From Thermomonas sp. (GTDB taxonomy: Bacteria > Pseudomonadota > Gammaproteobacteria > Xanthomonadales > Xanthomonadaceae): DNA of 20,169 bases. Of the stretch, positions 1-7,404 are shown piece after piece. Under the pieces are notes generated by a model, which saw only the letters and a program-made list of their open reading frames with translations, made no database searches and was not told the DNA's origin. Made by a program: the position numbers and the translations under genes. Location of the stretch: assembly GCA_024711415.1 (NCBI GenBank), contig JANJSW010000290.1, forward strand, positions 1 through 20,169. Reading direction: 5' to 3'. The stretch's first letter is position 1. The number at the start of each line of letters is the position of its first letter.

Positions 1-389
1 GTGGTCTTCAGCGTGCCGTCGTCCTGCAGCATGTTCAGCGCCGCCGCGGTGAACGCCTTGGTGTTGGAGGCGATGGCGAACATGGTGTGCTCGTCCACCT
101 TCGCAGGCTTGCCCATCTCGCGCACGCCGTAGCCGCGCGCCATCACCACCTGCCCGTCCTTGACGATGGCCACTGCCACGCCGGGCACGTCGAACTGCTT
201 CTGCACCGCTTCGACGTAGGCATCGAAACGGGCCAGCCGCGCCGCATCCGGCAGCGGCGCAGCCAGCGGCGCGCGGGTGTCGTCGATCAGGAACGGCCGC
301 GATACGGTCCGCTCGGCCTGCTGCGCCGACACCGGCGCGGCGGTGGCAAGGGTCAGGGCCAGGGCGACGGCCAGCGGGGCGTTGCGCAT
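1..389 (-). CDS. Serine hydrolase (beta-lactamase/PBP-like family), N-terminal part
   Basis: Partial gene whose 3' end lies beyond the left edge; 129 codons are visible. It starts at ATG 389-387 with an apparent Sec signal peptide (MRNAPLAVALALTLATAAPVSA), so the product is probably periplasmic. The text FDVPGVAVAIVKDGQVVMARGYGVREMG followed by FAIASNTKAFTAAAL is typical of the class C beta-lactamase/D-Ala-D-Ala carboxypeptidase-like superfamily (Pfam Beta-lactamase, PF00144). The SNTK tetrad fits the SxxK catalytic motif, with Ser as nucleophile and Lys as general base. The YxN and KTG-like motifs would be off the window. Substrate cannot be told: family members include esterases, peptidases and beta-lactamases. 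It is divergent from the transporter gene at 500, separated by 110 bp. Confidence 0.88.
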   Translation of the reverse strand, partial: MRNAPLAVALALTLATAAPVSAQQAERTVSRPFLIDDTRAPLAAPLPDAARLARFDAYVEAVQKQFDVPGVAVAIVKDGQVVMARGYGVREMGKPAKVDEHTMFAIASNTKAFTAAALNMLQDDGTLKT

Positions 390-473
390 GACGGGGCTTC
401 CTCAGGGATCGAAAGCGCCGAGTATGCCGGCGCAGGTGCCCCGACGCGATGCGCCATCGGTCATGCGCGCCCG

Positions 474-487
474 GCGGGCAAGCCCGC
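474..487. repeat. Perfect 6-bp inverted repeat next to the EamA -10 box
   Basis: GCGGGC and GCCCGC are separated by AA and lie directly before the -10-like GATAAT. The position would suit an operator, but in such GC-rich DNA a short repeat of this kind can arise by chance. Confidence 0.3.
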
Positions 488-493
488 GATAAT
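488..493 (+). promoter_or_regulatory. -10 box (GATAAT), leaderless-type start
   Basis: GATAAT ends 6 nt before the ATG at 500. Transcription starting about 7 nt after a -10 box would begin at or next to the start codon, and no Shine-Dalgarno sequence is visible. No good -35 hexamer is seen. The role is inferred from sequence and spacing only. Confidence 0.5.
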
Positions 494-499
494 GCGCGG

Positions 500-1447
500 A
501 TGCGAAGCCCCGACACCACCCGCGCGCTCTGGCAAATCCACTTCTGCGTGCTGCTGTGGGGCTTCACCGCCATCCTCGGAAAACTCATTTCGCTGCCGGC
601 GCTGCCACTGGTGTGGTGGCGGATGCTGATCGTGGTGGCGGCACTGGCGCTGCTGCCCAAGGTCTGGCGCGGACTGCGCGCGATGCCGGCGCGCAGCCGC
701 TGCGCCTATGCCGGTATCGGCGCGCTGGTGGCGCTGCACTGGCTGACCTTCTACGGCGCGATCAAGCTGGCCAACGCCTCGGTGGCCGCCACCTGTATCG
801 CCTTTGCCACCCCGATGACCGCGCTGATCGAGCCGCTGCTCACCCGGCAGAAGTTCCAGCCGCGCGACCTGCTGCTGGGGTTGGCCTCGCTGCCCGGCAT
901 CTGGCTGGTGGTCGGCGGGGTGCCCGCCGGCATGCATGCCGGGATCGTGGCCGGCGTGGCGTCGGCCGCGCTGGTGGCGCTGTTCGGCACCCTCAACAAG
1001 CGCATGGTCGATGGCGGCGATCCGCTCACCGTCACCGCGCTGGAATTGGGCGCCGGCACCCTGATGCTGACCCTGCTGGCGCCGTTGATGCCGCTGCTGG
1101 TGCCCGCCTTCGCCGGCCCGCTGTTGGTGCTGCCGTCCACCACCGACACGCTGTGGCTGGTACTGCTGGCGCTGGCCTGCACGCTGCTGCCGTTCGCGCT
1201 TTGCCTGGTGGCGCTGCGCCACCTGTCCGCCTTCACCGCGCAGCTGTCGGTGAACCTGGAGCCGGTCTATGCCATCGTGCTGGCCGCGATCCTGTTCAAC
1301 GAACAGCAGGAACTGTCGCCGCGCTTCTACCTCGGCGTCGCCATCATCCTCGGCGTGGTGTTCGCGCAGGGCCTGCTGGCCGGCCGCCGCCAGCCGGCGC
1401 ATGTCGAGCAGGTCGGCGTGAGCGAATCCCACCATCTCGCCGACTGA
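500..1447 (+). CDS. DMT superfamily transporter (EamA domains)
   Basis: A 315-residue, very hydrophobic inner-membrane protein with about ten predicted transmembrane helices arranged as two EamA repeats, the standard size and layout of drug/metabolite exporters. Family-typical text includes ALHWLTFYGAIKLANASVAA in the first repeat and SAFTAQLSVNLEPVYAIVLA in the second, where the conserved 'NLEPVYA' segment near the penultimate helices is clear. The start at 500 (MRSPDTTRALW) was preferred over an in-frame ATG at 449 because the upstream 17 codons are not hydrophobic or conserved-looking and a -10-like box lies between. The substrate cannot be assigned; family members export amino acids, metabolites or drugs. 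The S4-protein gene follows after 36 bp on the same strand. Confidence 0.9.
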   Translation: MRSPDTTRALWQIHFCVLLWGFTAILGKLISLPALPLVWWRMLIVVAALALLPKVWRGLRAMPARSRCAYAGIGALVALHWLTFYGAIKLANASVAATCIAFATPMTALIEPLLTRQKFQPRDLLLGLASLPGIWLVVGGVPAGMHAGIVAGVASAALVALFGTLNKRMVDGGDPLTVTALELGAGTLMLTLLAPLMPLLVPAFAGPLLVLPSTTDTLWLVLLALACTLLPFALCLVALRHLSAFTAQLSVNLEPVYAIVLAAILFNEQQELSPRFYLGVAIILGVVFAQGLLAGRRQPAHVEQVGVSESHHLAD

Positions 1448-1483
1448 CACCACATCCCGACGCATCGCCACGGAGCTCCACCC

Positions 1484-1714
1484 ATGCAGGCAACCCAGGC
1501 CATCGATTTCGAACTGGACCGCGACTACATCGAGCTGAACCAGCTGCTGAAGCTCGCCGGCCTGTGCGATTCCGGCGGCGCCGGCAAGCAGCTGGTGGCC
1601 AGCGGCGCGGTGCGGGTGGACGGCCTGCCGGAACAGCGCAAGACCGCCAAGATCCGCGCCGGCCAGACCGTGCAGCTGGGCGACGTGCTGATCCGCCTGC
1701 GCGACATCAGCTGA
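1484..1714 (+). CDS. Small S4-domain RNA-binding protein (YbcJ-like)
   Basis: A 76-residue protein consisting almost entirely of one S4 RNA-binding domain. The segment IELNQLLKLAGLCDSGGAGK followed by LVASGAVRVDGLPEQRKTAK and IRAGQTVQLGDV has the S4 pattern of helices, a turn and a KxxxxxGxVxVNG-like strand. It matches the size and order of E. coli YbcJ-type proteins, which are basic cytosolic proteins presumed to bind structured RNA; no specific target is established for this family. A GGAG sequence about 9 nt upstream of ATG 1484 supports the start. It lies 36 bp after the DMT transporter and may be cotranscribed with it, although function gives no reason for the link. Confidence 0.88.
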   Translation: MQATQAIDFELDRDYIELNQLLKLAGLCDSGGAGKQLVASGAVRVDGLPEQRKTAKIRAGQTVQLGDVLIRLRDIS

Positions 1715-1787
1715 CCCCGCAAACACGAACACGCCGGGCACGGCCGCCTCGTTTACCCTTGCCGCTGGCAATCGCGGACGACTGGCT

Positions 1788-2339
1788 ATGACCCTGTTGG
1801 CACTGGTGATCCTCGCGGCGCTCGCGGTCTGGGCGATGCTGGCCTACAACCGGCTGGTGCGGCTGCGCAACCAGCACCGCACCGCCTGGGCCGACATCGA
1901 CGTGCAGCTGCAGCGCCGGCACGACCTGGTGCCGCAGCTGGTGACCGTGGCGCAGGCCTATGCCGCGCACGAGCGCGCCACGCTGGAAGCGGTCACCGAA
2001 CTTCGCGCGCAGGCGCAGGCGGCGCACGGCGCGGCCCGGCAAGGCCAGGCCGAAGCGGCGCTGGAACAGGCGCTGGGCCGGCTGATCGCGCTGCGCGAGG
2101 CCTACCCCGACCTGAAGGCGAACCAGAACTTCGCCCAGCTCTCGTCCGCGCTGGTGGAAGTCGAGGAACACCTGCAGTACGCACGGCGCTTCTACAACGG
2201 CGCGGTGCGCGACTACAACGACGCCACCCAGCGCTTCCCCGCGCTGCTGGTGGCGCGCGGCTTCGGTTTCGCCGCGGCGGAATTCTTCCAGGCCGAAGGC
2301 GACAGCCGCGCCGCACCGAAGCTGGAGCTGGCATCGTGA
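1788..2339 (+). CDS. LemA family protein
   Basis: A 183-residue protein with one N-terminal transmembrane segment (residues 1-20) followed by long, charged alpha helices. The text YNRLVRLRNQHRTAWADIDV and QLQRRHDLVPQLVTVAQAYA is the LemA signature, as is RRFYNGAVRDYNDATQRFP near the C-terminus. LemA proteins are membrane-anchored helical bundles with the bulk outside the inner membrane; their biochemical role is unsettled. The next gene, a DUF2207 protein, starts at a GTG overlapping this stop (GTGA at 2336-2339), so the two are translationally coupled. LemA and DUF2207 or TPM-domain proteins are often neighbours, which suggests joint work at the envelope. Only a weak ribosome site is visible before ATG 1788. 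Confidence 0.93.
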   Translation: MTLLALVILAALAVWAMLAYNRLVRLRNQHRTAWADIDVQLQRRHDLVPQLVTVAQAYAAHERATLEAVTELRAQAQAAHGAARQGQAEAALEQALGRLIALREAYPDLKANQNFAQLSSALVEVEEHLQYARRFYNGAVRDYNDATQRFPALLVARGFGFAAAEFFQAEGDSRAAPKLELAS

Positions 2340-4066
2340 TCCGCGCGCTGCTGCTGGCCACGTTCGCCCTGCTGTCGGCGCTGCCGCTGCAGGCGCGGGC
2401 ACAGGAACGCATCCTGTCCTACGACAGCACGGTGGCGGTGAACGCCGACGGCAGCATGGACGTGGAGGAACGCATCCGCCTGCGCGCCGAGGGCGAGGCG
2501 ATCCGCCGCGGCATCTACCGCGACTTCCCCACCCGCTATCGCGACCGCCACGGCAACCGCGTGGTCGTCGACTTCACGGTAAAGGACGTGCTGCGCGACG
2601 GCCGGCCGGAGCCGTGGTTCACGGAAAGACTATCCAACGGCGTGCGCCTGAATACCGGCAACGACGACTTCCTGCCGGTGCCGGCGGAATACACCTACAC
2701 CCTGCGCTACCGGACCAGCCGCCAGCTGGGCTTCTTCGCCGACCACGACGAGCTGTACTGGAACGCGATCGGCACCGGCTGGGCCTTCCCCATCGAGGGC
2801 GGCAGCGTGGACGTGCGCCTGCCGCGCACCGTCGCCGCCAGCGAGCTGCGCGCCGAGGGCTACACCGGCGCGCAGGGCGCGCAGGGCCAAGGCTTCGTCG
2901 CTTCGTTGCCGGCACCGGGAATGGCGCACTGGCAGCTGACCCAGCCGCTGGCGCCGCAGGAAGGGCTGACCATCGTGCTCTCCTTCCCCAAGGGCGTGGT
3001 GGTCGCGCCCACCGCCGCGCAGCGCGCGTGGTGGCTGCTGCGCGACAACCGTGGCGTGCTGGTGGCGCTGGCCGCGCTGCTGGCCATGCTGGCCTACATG
3101 CTGCGCCGCTGGCGGCGGGTCGGCCGCGACCCCGCGCCCGGCATCATCATCGCGCGCTACCAGCCACCGGCCGGCTATTCGCCGGCGGCGCTGCGGTTCA
3201 TCCGCCGCATGGCCAGCGACACCCGCTGCATCACCGCCGACCTGCTGGCGCTGGCGGTGGCCGGCCACCTGCGCATCGAGCGCGAGAAGGGGCTGCTGAA
3301 GGACGACTGGACCCTGCATCACCTGCCGGGTGGTGAGGTCGCAGCGCTGGCTGACTCGCCGCGGGCGCTGCTGGCCGGGCTGTTCCGCGACGGCGACACG
3401 CTGGAACTGAAGAACAGCAACCATGCGCTGCTGCAGGCGGCCATCGCGGCGCAGACCAAGGTCATGGAAAAGGCCTATGCCGGGCGCATGTTCCAGCGCA
3501 ATTACGGCAGCATGGGGGTCGCCTTCGCGATCGGCGCGGTTGGACTGGCGCTGGCGGCGGCGGTATCGGGCGGCGGCGGCCTCCTGCTGATCGCGATCAT
3601 CGGCGCACTGATGCTGGCGGCGGTGATCACCTTCGCTTTCCTGGTGCCGGCACCGACCGCGGAAGGCCGCAAGCTGCTGGACGAAATCGAAGGATTGAAG
3701 CTGTATCTCGGCGTGGCCGAACGCGACGAACTGGCGCGCATGCCGGGGCCGGACGCACCGCCACCGCTGGACGCGCAGCGCTACCAGTTCCTGCTGCCGT
3801 ACGCGCTGGCGCTGGACGTGGAAGCGGCGTGGACGGAGAAGTTCACCGCCGCGGTCGGCACCGCGGCAGCGGAAGCGGCAACCGCCAACATCGGCTGGTA
3901 CCACGGCGGCAACCTCACCAGCCTGAACCAGCTCACCAGCAGCCTGGGCAGCAGCCTCGGCTCGCAGATCGCCTCGGCGTCCTCACCACCGGGCAGTTCC
4001 TCCGGCGGCGGCGGCGGCGGCTTCTCCGGCGGCGGTGGCGGCGGTGGCGGTGGCGGCGGGCGCTGA
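2336..4066 (+). CDS. DUF2207 domain membrane protein
   Basis: A 576-residue protein of the DUF2207 family (PF09972). It begins with a signal peptide (MIRALLLATFALLSALPLQARA) and then a long extracytoplasmic beta-rich domain containing ERILSYDSTVAVNADGSMDV and the family-like GIYRDFPTRYRDRHGNR. A transmembrane helix near residues 238-256 is followed by a cytosolic segment (DPAPGIIIARYQPPAGYSPA). Two further adjacent helices lie at about residues 394-443. The C-terminus is a glycine tract common in these proteins. The GTG start is fixed by the 4-bp overlap with the LemA stop and by the signal peptide directly after it. The family's molecular function is not known; pairing with LemA suggests an envelope role. 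Confidence 0.9.
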   Translation: MIRALLLATFALLSALPLQARAQERILSYDSTVAVNADGSMDVEERIRLRAEGEAIRRGIYRDFPTRYRDRHGNRVVVDFTVKDVLRDGRPEPWFTERLSNGVRLNTGNDDFLPVPAEYTYTLRYRTSRQLGFFADHDELYWNAIGTGWAFPIEGGSVDVRLPRTVAASELRAEGYTGAQGAQGQGFVASLPAPGMAHWQLTQPLAPQEGLTIVLSFPKGVVVAPTAAQRAWWLLRDNRGVLVALAALLAMLAYMLRRWRRVGRDPAPGIIIARYQPPAGYSPAALRFIRRMASDTRCITADLLALAVAGHLRIEREKGLLKDDWTLHHLPGGEVAALADSPRALLAGLFRDGDTLELKNSNHALLQAAIAAQTKVMEKAYAGRMFQRNYGSMGVAFAIGAVGLALAAAVSGGGGLLLIAIIGALMLAAVITFAFLVPAPTAEGRKLLDEIEGLKLYLGVAERDELARMPGPDAPPPLDAQRYQFLLPYALALDVEAAWTEKFTAAVGTAAAEAATANIGWYHGGNLTSLNQLTSSLGSSLGSQIASASSPPGSSSGGGGGGFSGGGGGGGGGGGR

Positions 4067-4107
4067 CGCCGGCAAATCAATCGCGCGGCAACCAGCCGCA
4101 GCGCGAG

Positions 4108-5229
4108 TTACGGATGGGCCACCGCAGCATCGTCGCCGGCGGCGTGCTCGGCAGCATCGGGTGCGGCAGTGCCCGGGCCATCGCCCGCCGCCACATCCGC
4201 CGGTGCCGGCTCCGCGGGCATCGCCAGCACCGCGCCGTCCAGTTCCGCCATCGGGCTTTCGATCGGGCACTGCGGGTCGGGGAAGCCGTAGCGCGCACGC
4301 AGGGCCAGGCCGCAGGCATTGATGTCGGCCACGTCCTGGTGGGCGGCGTCGGCCGGCTGCACGCACTGCGCCTCGTAGGCACGACGGAAGTCGTCGCGGC
4401 GGCGCAGGAACTCGGTGCCGCAGCGGCGCGCCAGGCGGATGCGGTCGAGGTCGTCCTCCACCGCGTTGGACCCGGCCAGGCCGAAATCCTCCAGCTCCCG
4501 GTCGGTGAGGATGTGCAGGGTGCGGTTGGGCACCGTGGTCATCAGGTCGTAGACCTCGATCGAGGCACCGTTGCGCTCCAGGTAGTTGCGCAGGTCGTCG
4601 CTGATCCTGCGCAGCTCCTCGCCCAGCTCCTTGCGCGAGGTGGCGGTGGAGCGCAGCCGGATCATCCGGTGGATGCCCACCTGCCCCACGATCACGCGCA
4701 TGTCGCCGGCCGCCAGCAACAGTACGCAGGCGCTGTGGCAGACCGAATCGGCGCGCACCCAGATGGTCCAGTCGTTCTCGCCGATGGCGTCGCCGGCACG
4801 CATGGCCGACTCCACGCTGCCGCCGCCGGAATCGATGTCGAGGATGCGCTTGCCGATGCCCAGGTCGCCCGCCACCCTGCCCGCGCGCTCGGCCAGCGCG
4901 GCGAAGCTCTGGGTCATTCGACCCTTGTAGCGCAGTCGCACCAGGCCGGTGCCGCGGCAGTCCTGCATGGCGCCGCGCAGGTCGATGTAGGCCAGCGACA
5001 GCACCGGCCGGCCGTCGCCCTGCCGATAGTCGGCGCCGCAGTCCACCCACGCATCGCCGGCTTCCAACCGCACCGGCGACCAGTCGATCTCCGCCTGCGG
5101 CTTGCGCTGGACCACCGGCGCCGGCGCCTCCAGCGCATCGGTGCTGGCGCTGGTTTCGGCGTCGGGCGTGCGGCTGCAGGCGGCGGCCAGCAGCAGGCAG
5201 GCCGCGAACGGGATCCAGCGGAAGCTCAT
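4108..5229 (-). CDS. Lipoprotein with ClpP/crotonase-like fold (COG3904-type)
   Basis: A secreted lipoprotein: the N-terminal hydrophobic stretch ends at LLLAAAC, giving a lipidated Cys. Two starts are possible, ATG 5238 or ATG 5229 (MSFRWIP, chosen because the signal is compact); the next numbers count from 5238. The central region resembles the ClpP/enoyl-hydratase fold. DIDSGGGSVESAMRAGDAI (residues 134-152) matches the ClpP oxyanion strand and helix. CHSACVLLLAAGD (167-179) places a candidate nucleophile at Ser169, and GIHRM puts a candidate catalytic His at 190. This arrangement is that of the predicted periplasmic COG3904 group. Protease activity is inferred. The tail after residue 325 is Ala/Pro/Asp-rich and probably disordered. 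It converges on DUF2207 and is divergent from the gene at 5369. Confidence 0.75.
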   Translation of the reverse strand: MSFRWIPFAACLLLAAACSRTPDAETSASTDALEAPAPVVQRKPQAEIDWSPVRLEAGDAWVDCGADYRQGDGRPVLSLAYIDLRGAMQDCRGTGLVRLRYKGRMTQSFAALAERAGRVAGDLGIGKRILDIDSGGGSVESAMRAGDAIGENDWTIWVRADSVCHSACVLLLAAGDMRVIVGQVGIHRMIRLRSTATSRKELGEELRRISDDLRNYLERNGASIEVYDLMTTVPNRTLHILTDRELEDFGLAGSNAVEDDLDRIRLARRCGTEFLRRRDDFRRAYEAQCVQPADAAHQDVADINACGLALRARYGFPDPQCPIESPMAELDGAVLAMPAEPAPADVAAGDGPGTAAPDAAEHAAGDDAAVAHP

Positions 5230-5368
5230 CGAACGCATCGCGTGGTGGTGGGGCCATCCAGTCTAGTGCCGATGGCCGCGCGACCGCCGAACCGACGATG
5301 AACCGGCGCCGCTGTCCGCCCCGGCCCGCGCTTCCCGTTGGCCCAGCGGCAACCTTTGGAGCCGCGGC

Positions 5369-6115
5369 ATGAGCGCCTCGAACTTCCTCAATGAACTCAA
5401 GCGCCGCCAGATCTATCGCGGCGGGGTGATGTACGTGGTCGCCGGCTGGGTGATCGTGCAGGTGGCCAGCACCGTGTTCCCGGTCTTCGACATCCCGGGC
5501 TGGGCGATCCGGCTGGTGGTGGTGGCGATCATGCTGGGCTTCCCGCTGGCACTGGTCGGGCTGTGGATGTTCGAGAGCCACGCTGGCCGCAACGCGCCAG
5601 CACCGGCGCCGCCGGTGGAGCGCCGTCGCGGCAGCGACCGCGACAGTGCCGCGCTGGCCCAGCTGGTCGAGAGCGAGCGCGCCGAGCGGCAGCGCGCCAA
5701 CGAGGAGCTGCTGGCCGCGCTCGGGCGGATGCAGGGCGCCCCGCCGTCCTCGCAGGCCTTCCCGGCACGATCCGCGGCCGACACCCCGCCGCCGCGCCGT
5801 TCGCGCATCGGCGGCGTGCTGTTGGCGGTGTTCGTGACCGTACTCGCGGCCTGGGGCATCTGGATCCTGATCGCCCCCACCGGCGCGGTGCCGCAGGTCG
5901 ACGACGCCGGCAAGCTCACGCAGCAGTACGTCCTGCCGGCCTACCGGCAGATCGAACAACTCGGCGCGACGCTGCTGGCACCGTTGCTGCGCAAGCTCGG
6001 GCTCGAAATTCCGCCGGAACGCGCGTTCACCGCGCTGATGCTGCTGCTCGCCCTGCTGGTCCTGCGCCACCTGTACCGCTCGATGGCACACGCGCGGCGC
6101 CAGCATGCCCGCTGA
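5369..6115 (+). CDS. Membrane protein with TolB/TPR-associated N-terminal domain and coiled coil
   Basis: A 248-residue protein. Residues 5-69 (NFLNELKRRQIYRGGVMYVV and onward to LVGLWMFE) form the two-helix membrane module usually found at the N-terminus of long proteins carrying TolB-like or TPR domains or adenylate-cyclase-type regions. Here that module is followed instead by a charged stretch (about 90-122, SERAERQRANEELLAALGRM) likely to form a short coiled coil, a proline-rich linker, and two more hydrophobic segments (about 147-170 and 218-234). No TolB or TPR domain is present. A GGAG about 10 nt before ATG 5369 supports the start. Function is unknown. A hairpin overlaps its stop codon, and it converges on the DUF1615 gene. 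Confidence 0.75.
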   Translation: MSASNFLNELKRRQIYRGGVMYVVAGWVIVQVASTVFPVFDIPGWAIRLVVVAIMLGFPLALVGLWMFESHAGRNAPAPAPPVERRRGSDRDSAALAQLVESERAERQRANEELLAALGRMQGAPPSSQAFPARSAADTPPPRRSRIGGVLLAVFVTVLAAWGIWILIAPTGAVPQVDDAGKLTQQYVLPAYRQIEQLGATLLAPLLRKLGLEIPPERAFTALMLLLALLVLRHLYRSMAHARRQHAR

Positions 6116-6122
6116 GCGGGCA
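6106..6122. terminator. Hairpin over the stop codon of the 5369-6115 gene
   Basis: TGCCCGC and GCGGGCA form a perfect 7-bp stem whose 3-nt loop is the TGA stop codon. A second, competing repeat (GCCCG/CGGGC, 6133-6137 and 6146-6150) lies just downstream. There is no T-tract on either strand, so termination in this convergent gap is only a possibility. Confidence 0.35.
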
Positions 6123-6186
6123 GCGCGATGATGCCCGCCGAATGCCGGGCGCCAGCACTCCACGCCACGGACCGACACGCTTCGGG

Positions 6187-7284
6187 TCAACGCGCCATGC
6201 AGGCCTTCCAGCGCGCTTCCACCCGCCCGGCAAACCAGGCGGTGGTCAGCGGACGGGTGATCTTGGGGCTCTGCAGCGCGATGTCCGGCACCCGCGCGCG
6301 CGGCACCGGCCGGCCGGCACCGGCGTGGTCGGCGATCGCGAACACGCTGCGATACAGCGCCGTGCCGGCGAACGCGGCGCTGCGGCCCTTGGCGAGGTCT
6401 GCGCGGATGCCGGCAGCGTCCATCCCCAGTCGCGCGTCGATGCTGCGCAGCGCCGCCTCGGTCGCGCCCGGCCTGTCCATCGGCGCGCCCGGCACCAACA
6501 GGTCGCCATCGCGCACCAGCTTGACCCCGCTGGCGATCGCCGCCGCCTGCTGGAAGGCGGCGTTGCGGCTGGCGTACCAGCCGGCGTTGAAATCGGCGAA
6601 GCGGTACAGCGGCCGCGGATAATCGACCGGATAGCCCAGCAGGTGCTTGATGCCGAAATACAGCCCGCCGCGGCGGCCGAACACCTCGCGCCGGATCGAG
6701 CCGTCGGGCGTGTACGGATAACCGCGCGCGTGGCGTTCGGCGAAATCCACCCGCACCTGCATCGGCCCGCCGGTGCGTACCGGGTTCAACCCGGTCAACA
6801 GCCTGCCGCTGCCCAGTGGCAGGCGCGCGATCATCGCTTCGTACAGCTCGCTCATCTCGCGCTCGCTGCGCAGCGCCTGCAGCTGCTGCGCGTAGCTGCG
6901 GCCATCCGGCCCGCGCAGCGCCAGCGCCGCATCCACCACGAAGCCCGGCACATGCTTCTCCGCCGCCCGCCGGCGGATCTCCGCGATCGCGATGCCGCCC
7001 AGCCCGGGCACCGGCGGATCGGCGCGATAGCCCGATTCCTGCTCCACCACCGCCAGCACCGCGCACAGGTTGGACGAGGACGGCTCGATCCGCTGGGCCG
7101 AAAACGCGGCCTGGATGTCGCGGGCCCAGCCTTCGCGGTCATGCAGGGTGGCCGGCAGCTTGCGCAGCAGTTCGGCGTGCACCTGTTCCGGCGTGCGCTG
7201 CGACTGGCATGCGGAAAGGCCGGCGATGGCCAGGCACAACATGGTGGATGCGAGCCATCCGGAAGATCGATGCATCGGCGTCAT
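6187..7284 (-). CDS. DUF1615 family lipoprotein
   Basis: About 365 residues from ATG 7284, or 362 from ATG 7275; neither has a clear ribosome site and both leave a valid signal peptide. The signal ends in a textbook lipobox (AIAGLSACQSQ), so the mature protein is anchored by a lipidated Cys. The body matches DUF1615 (PF07759): NLCAVLAVVEQESGYRADP, then a region rich in basic and aromatic residues (GGPMQVRVDFAERHARGYPY), then GGLYFGIKHLLGYPVDYPRP and FADFNAGWYASRNAAFQQA. The VEQESGY segment resembles the glutamate-containing motif of lytic transglycosylase-like folds, but that link is an inference. The gene is divergent from dbpA and convergent with the membrane protein at 5369. Confidence 0.87.
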   Translation of the reverse strand: MTPMHRSSGWLASTMLCLAIAGLSACQSQRTPEQVHAELLRKLPATLHDREGWARDIQAAFSAQRIEPSSSNLCAVLAVVEQESGYRADPPVPGLGGIAIAEIRRRAAEKHVPGFVVDAALALRGPDGRSYAQQLQALRSEREMSELYEAMIARLPLGSGRLLTGLNPVRTGGPMQVRVDFAERHARGYPYTPDGSIRREVFGRRGGLYFGIKHLLGYPVDYPRPLYRFADFNAGWYASRNAAFQQAAAIASGVKLVRDGDLLVPGAPMDRPGATEAALRSIDARLGMDAAGIRADLAKGRSAAFAGTALYRSVFAIADHAGAGRPVPRARVPDIALQSPKITRPLTTAWFAGRVEARWKACMAR

Positions 7285-7333
7285 GCGGCGCGGCCGGGGG
7301 AGTCCGGCGCAGGCTAGCAAACCGGGCTGAACG

Positions 7334-7372
7334 GCATCCGCTGATTCGGCAGCCGGGCCAGCCAGCGGATGC
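7334..7372. repeat. 10-bp perfect inverted repeat upstream of dbpA
   Basis: GCATCCGCTG (7334-7343) and CAGCGGATGC (7363-7372) are exact inverted copies with a 19-nt loop that itself holds a GGC/GCC pair. It lies in the 120-bp divergent gap between the DUF1615 gene and dbpA, ending 21 nt before the dbpA -10 box. It could be a regulator site or a hairpin; nothing seen decides between them. Confidence 0.4.
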
Positions 7373-7393
7373 GGGCCGGCGGCCTGCAGCAGC

Positions 7394-7399
7394 GATAAT
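7394..7399 (+). promoter_or_regulatory. dbpA -10 box (GATAAT), leaderless-type start
   Basis: GATAAT ends 5 nt before ATG 7405, the same arrangement as at 488-493. A leaderless transcript would begin at or near the ATG. A second ATG follows at 7411. No clear -35 hexamer is seen. Confidence 0.5.
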
Positions 7400-7404
7400 G
7401 GGCA

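Noticed and set aside
461..1771. Minus-strand open frame opposite the DMT and S4 genes
   Set aside because: The translation is Gln/His/Arg-rich with no recognisable domain, while the plus strand encodes clear families.
3997..4063. Repeat array or CRISPR-like element
   Set aside because: The repetition is the coding of a glycine tract in frame with the DUF2207 protein; there are no spacers.
3983..7066. Long minus-strand open frame of 1027 codons
   Set aside because: It runs antisense or out of frame through the DUF2207, ClpP-like, membrane-protein and DUF1615 genes, is rich in Arg/Gly/Ala, and lacks domain text. Such frames are common in GC-rich DNA.
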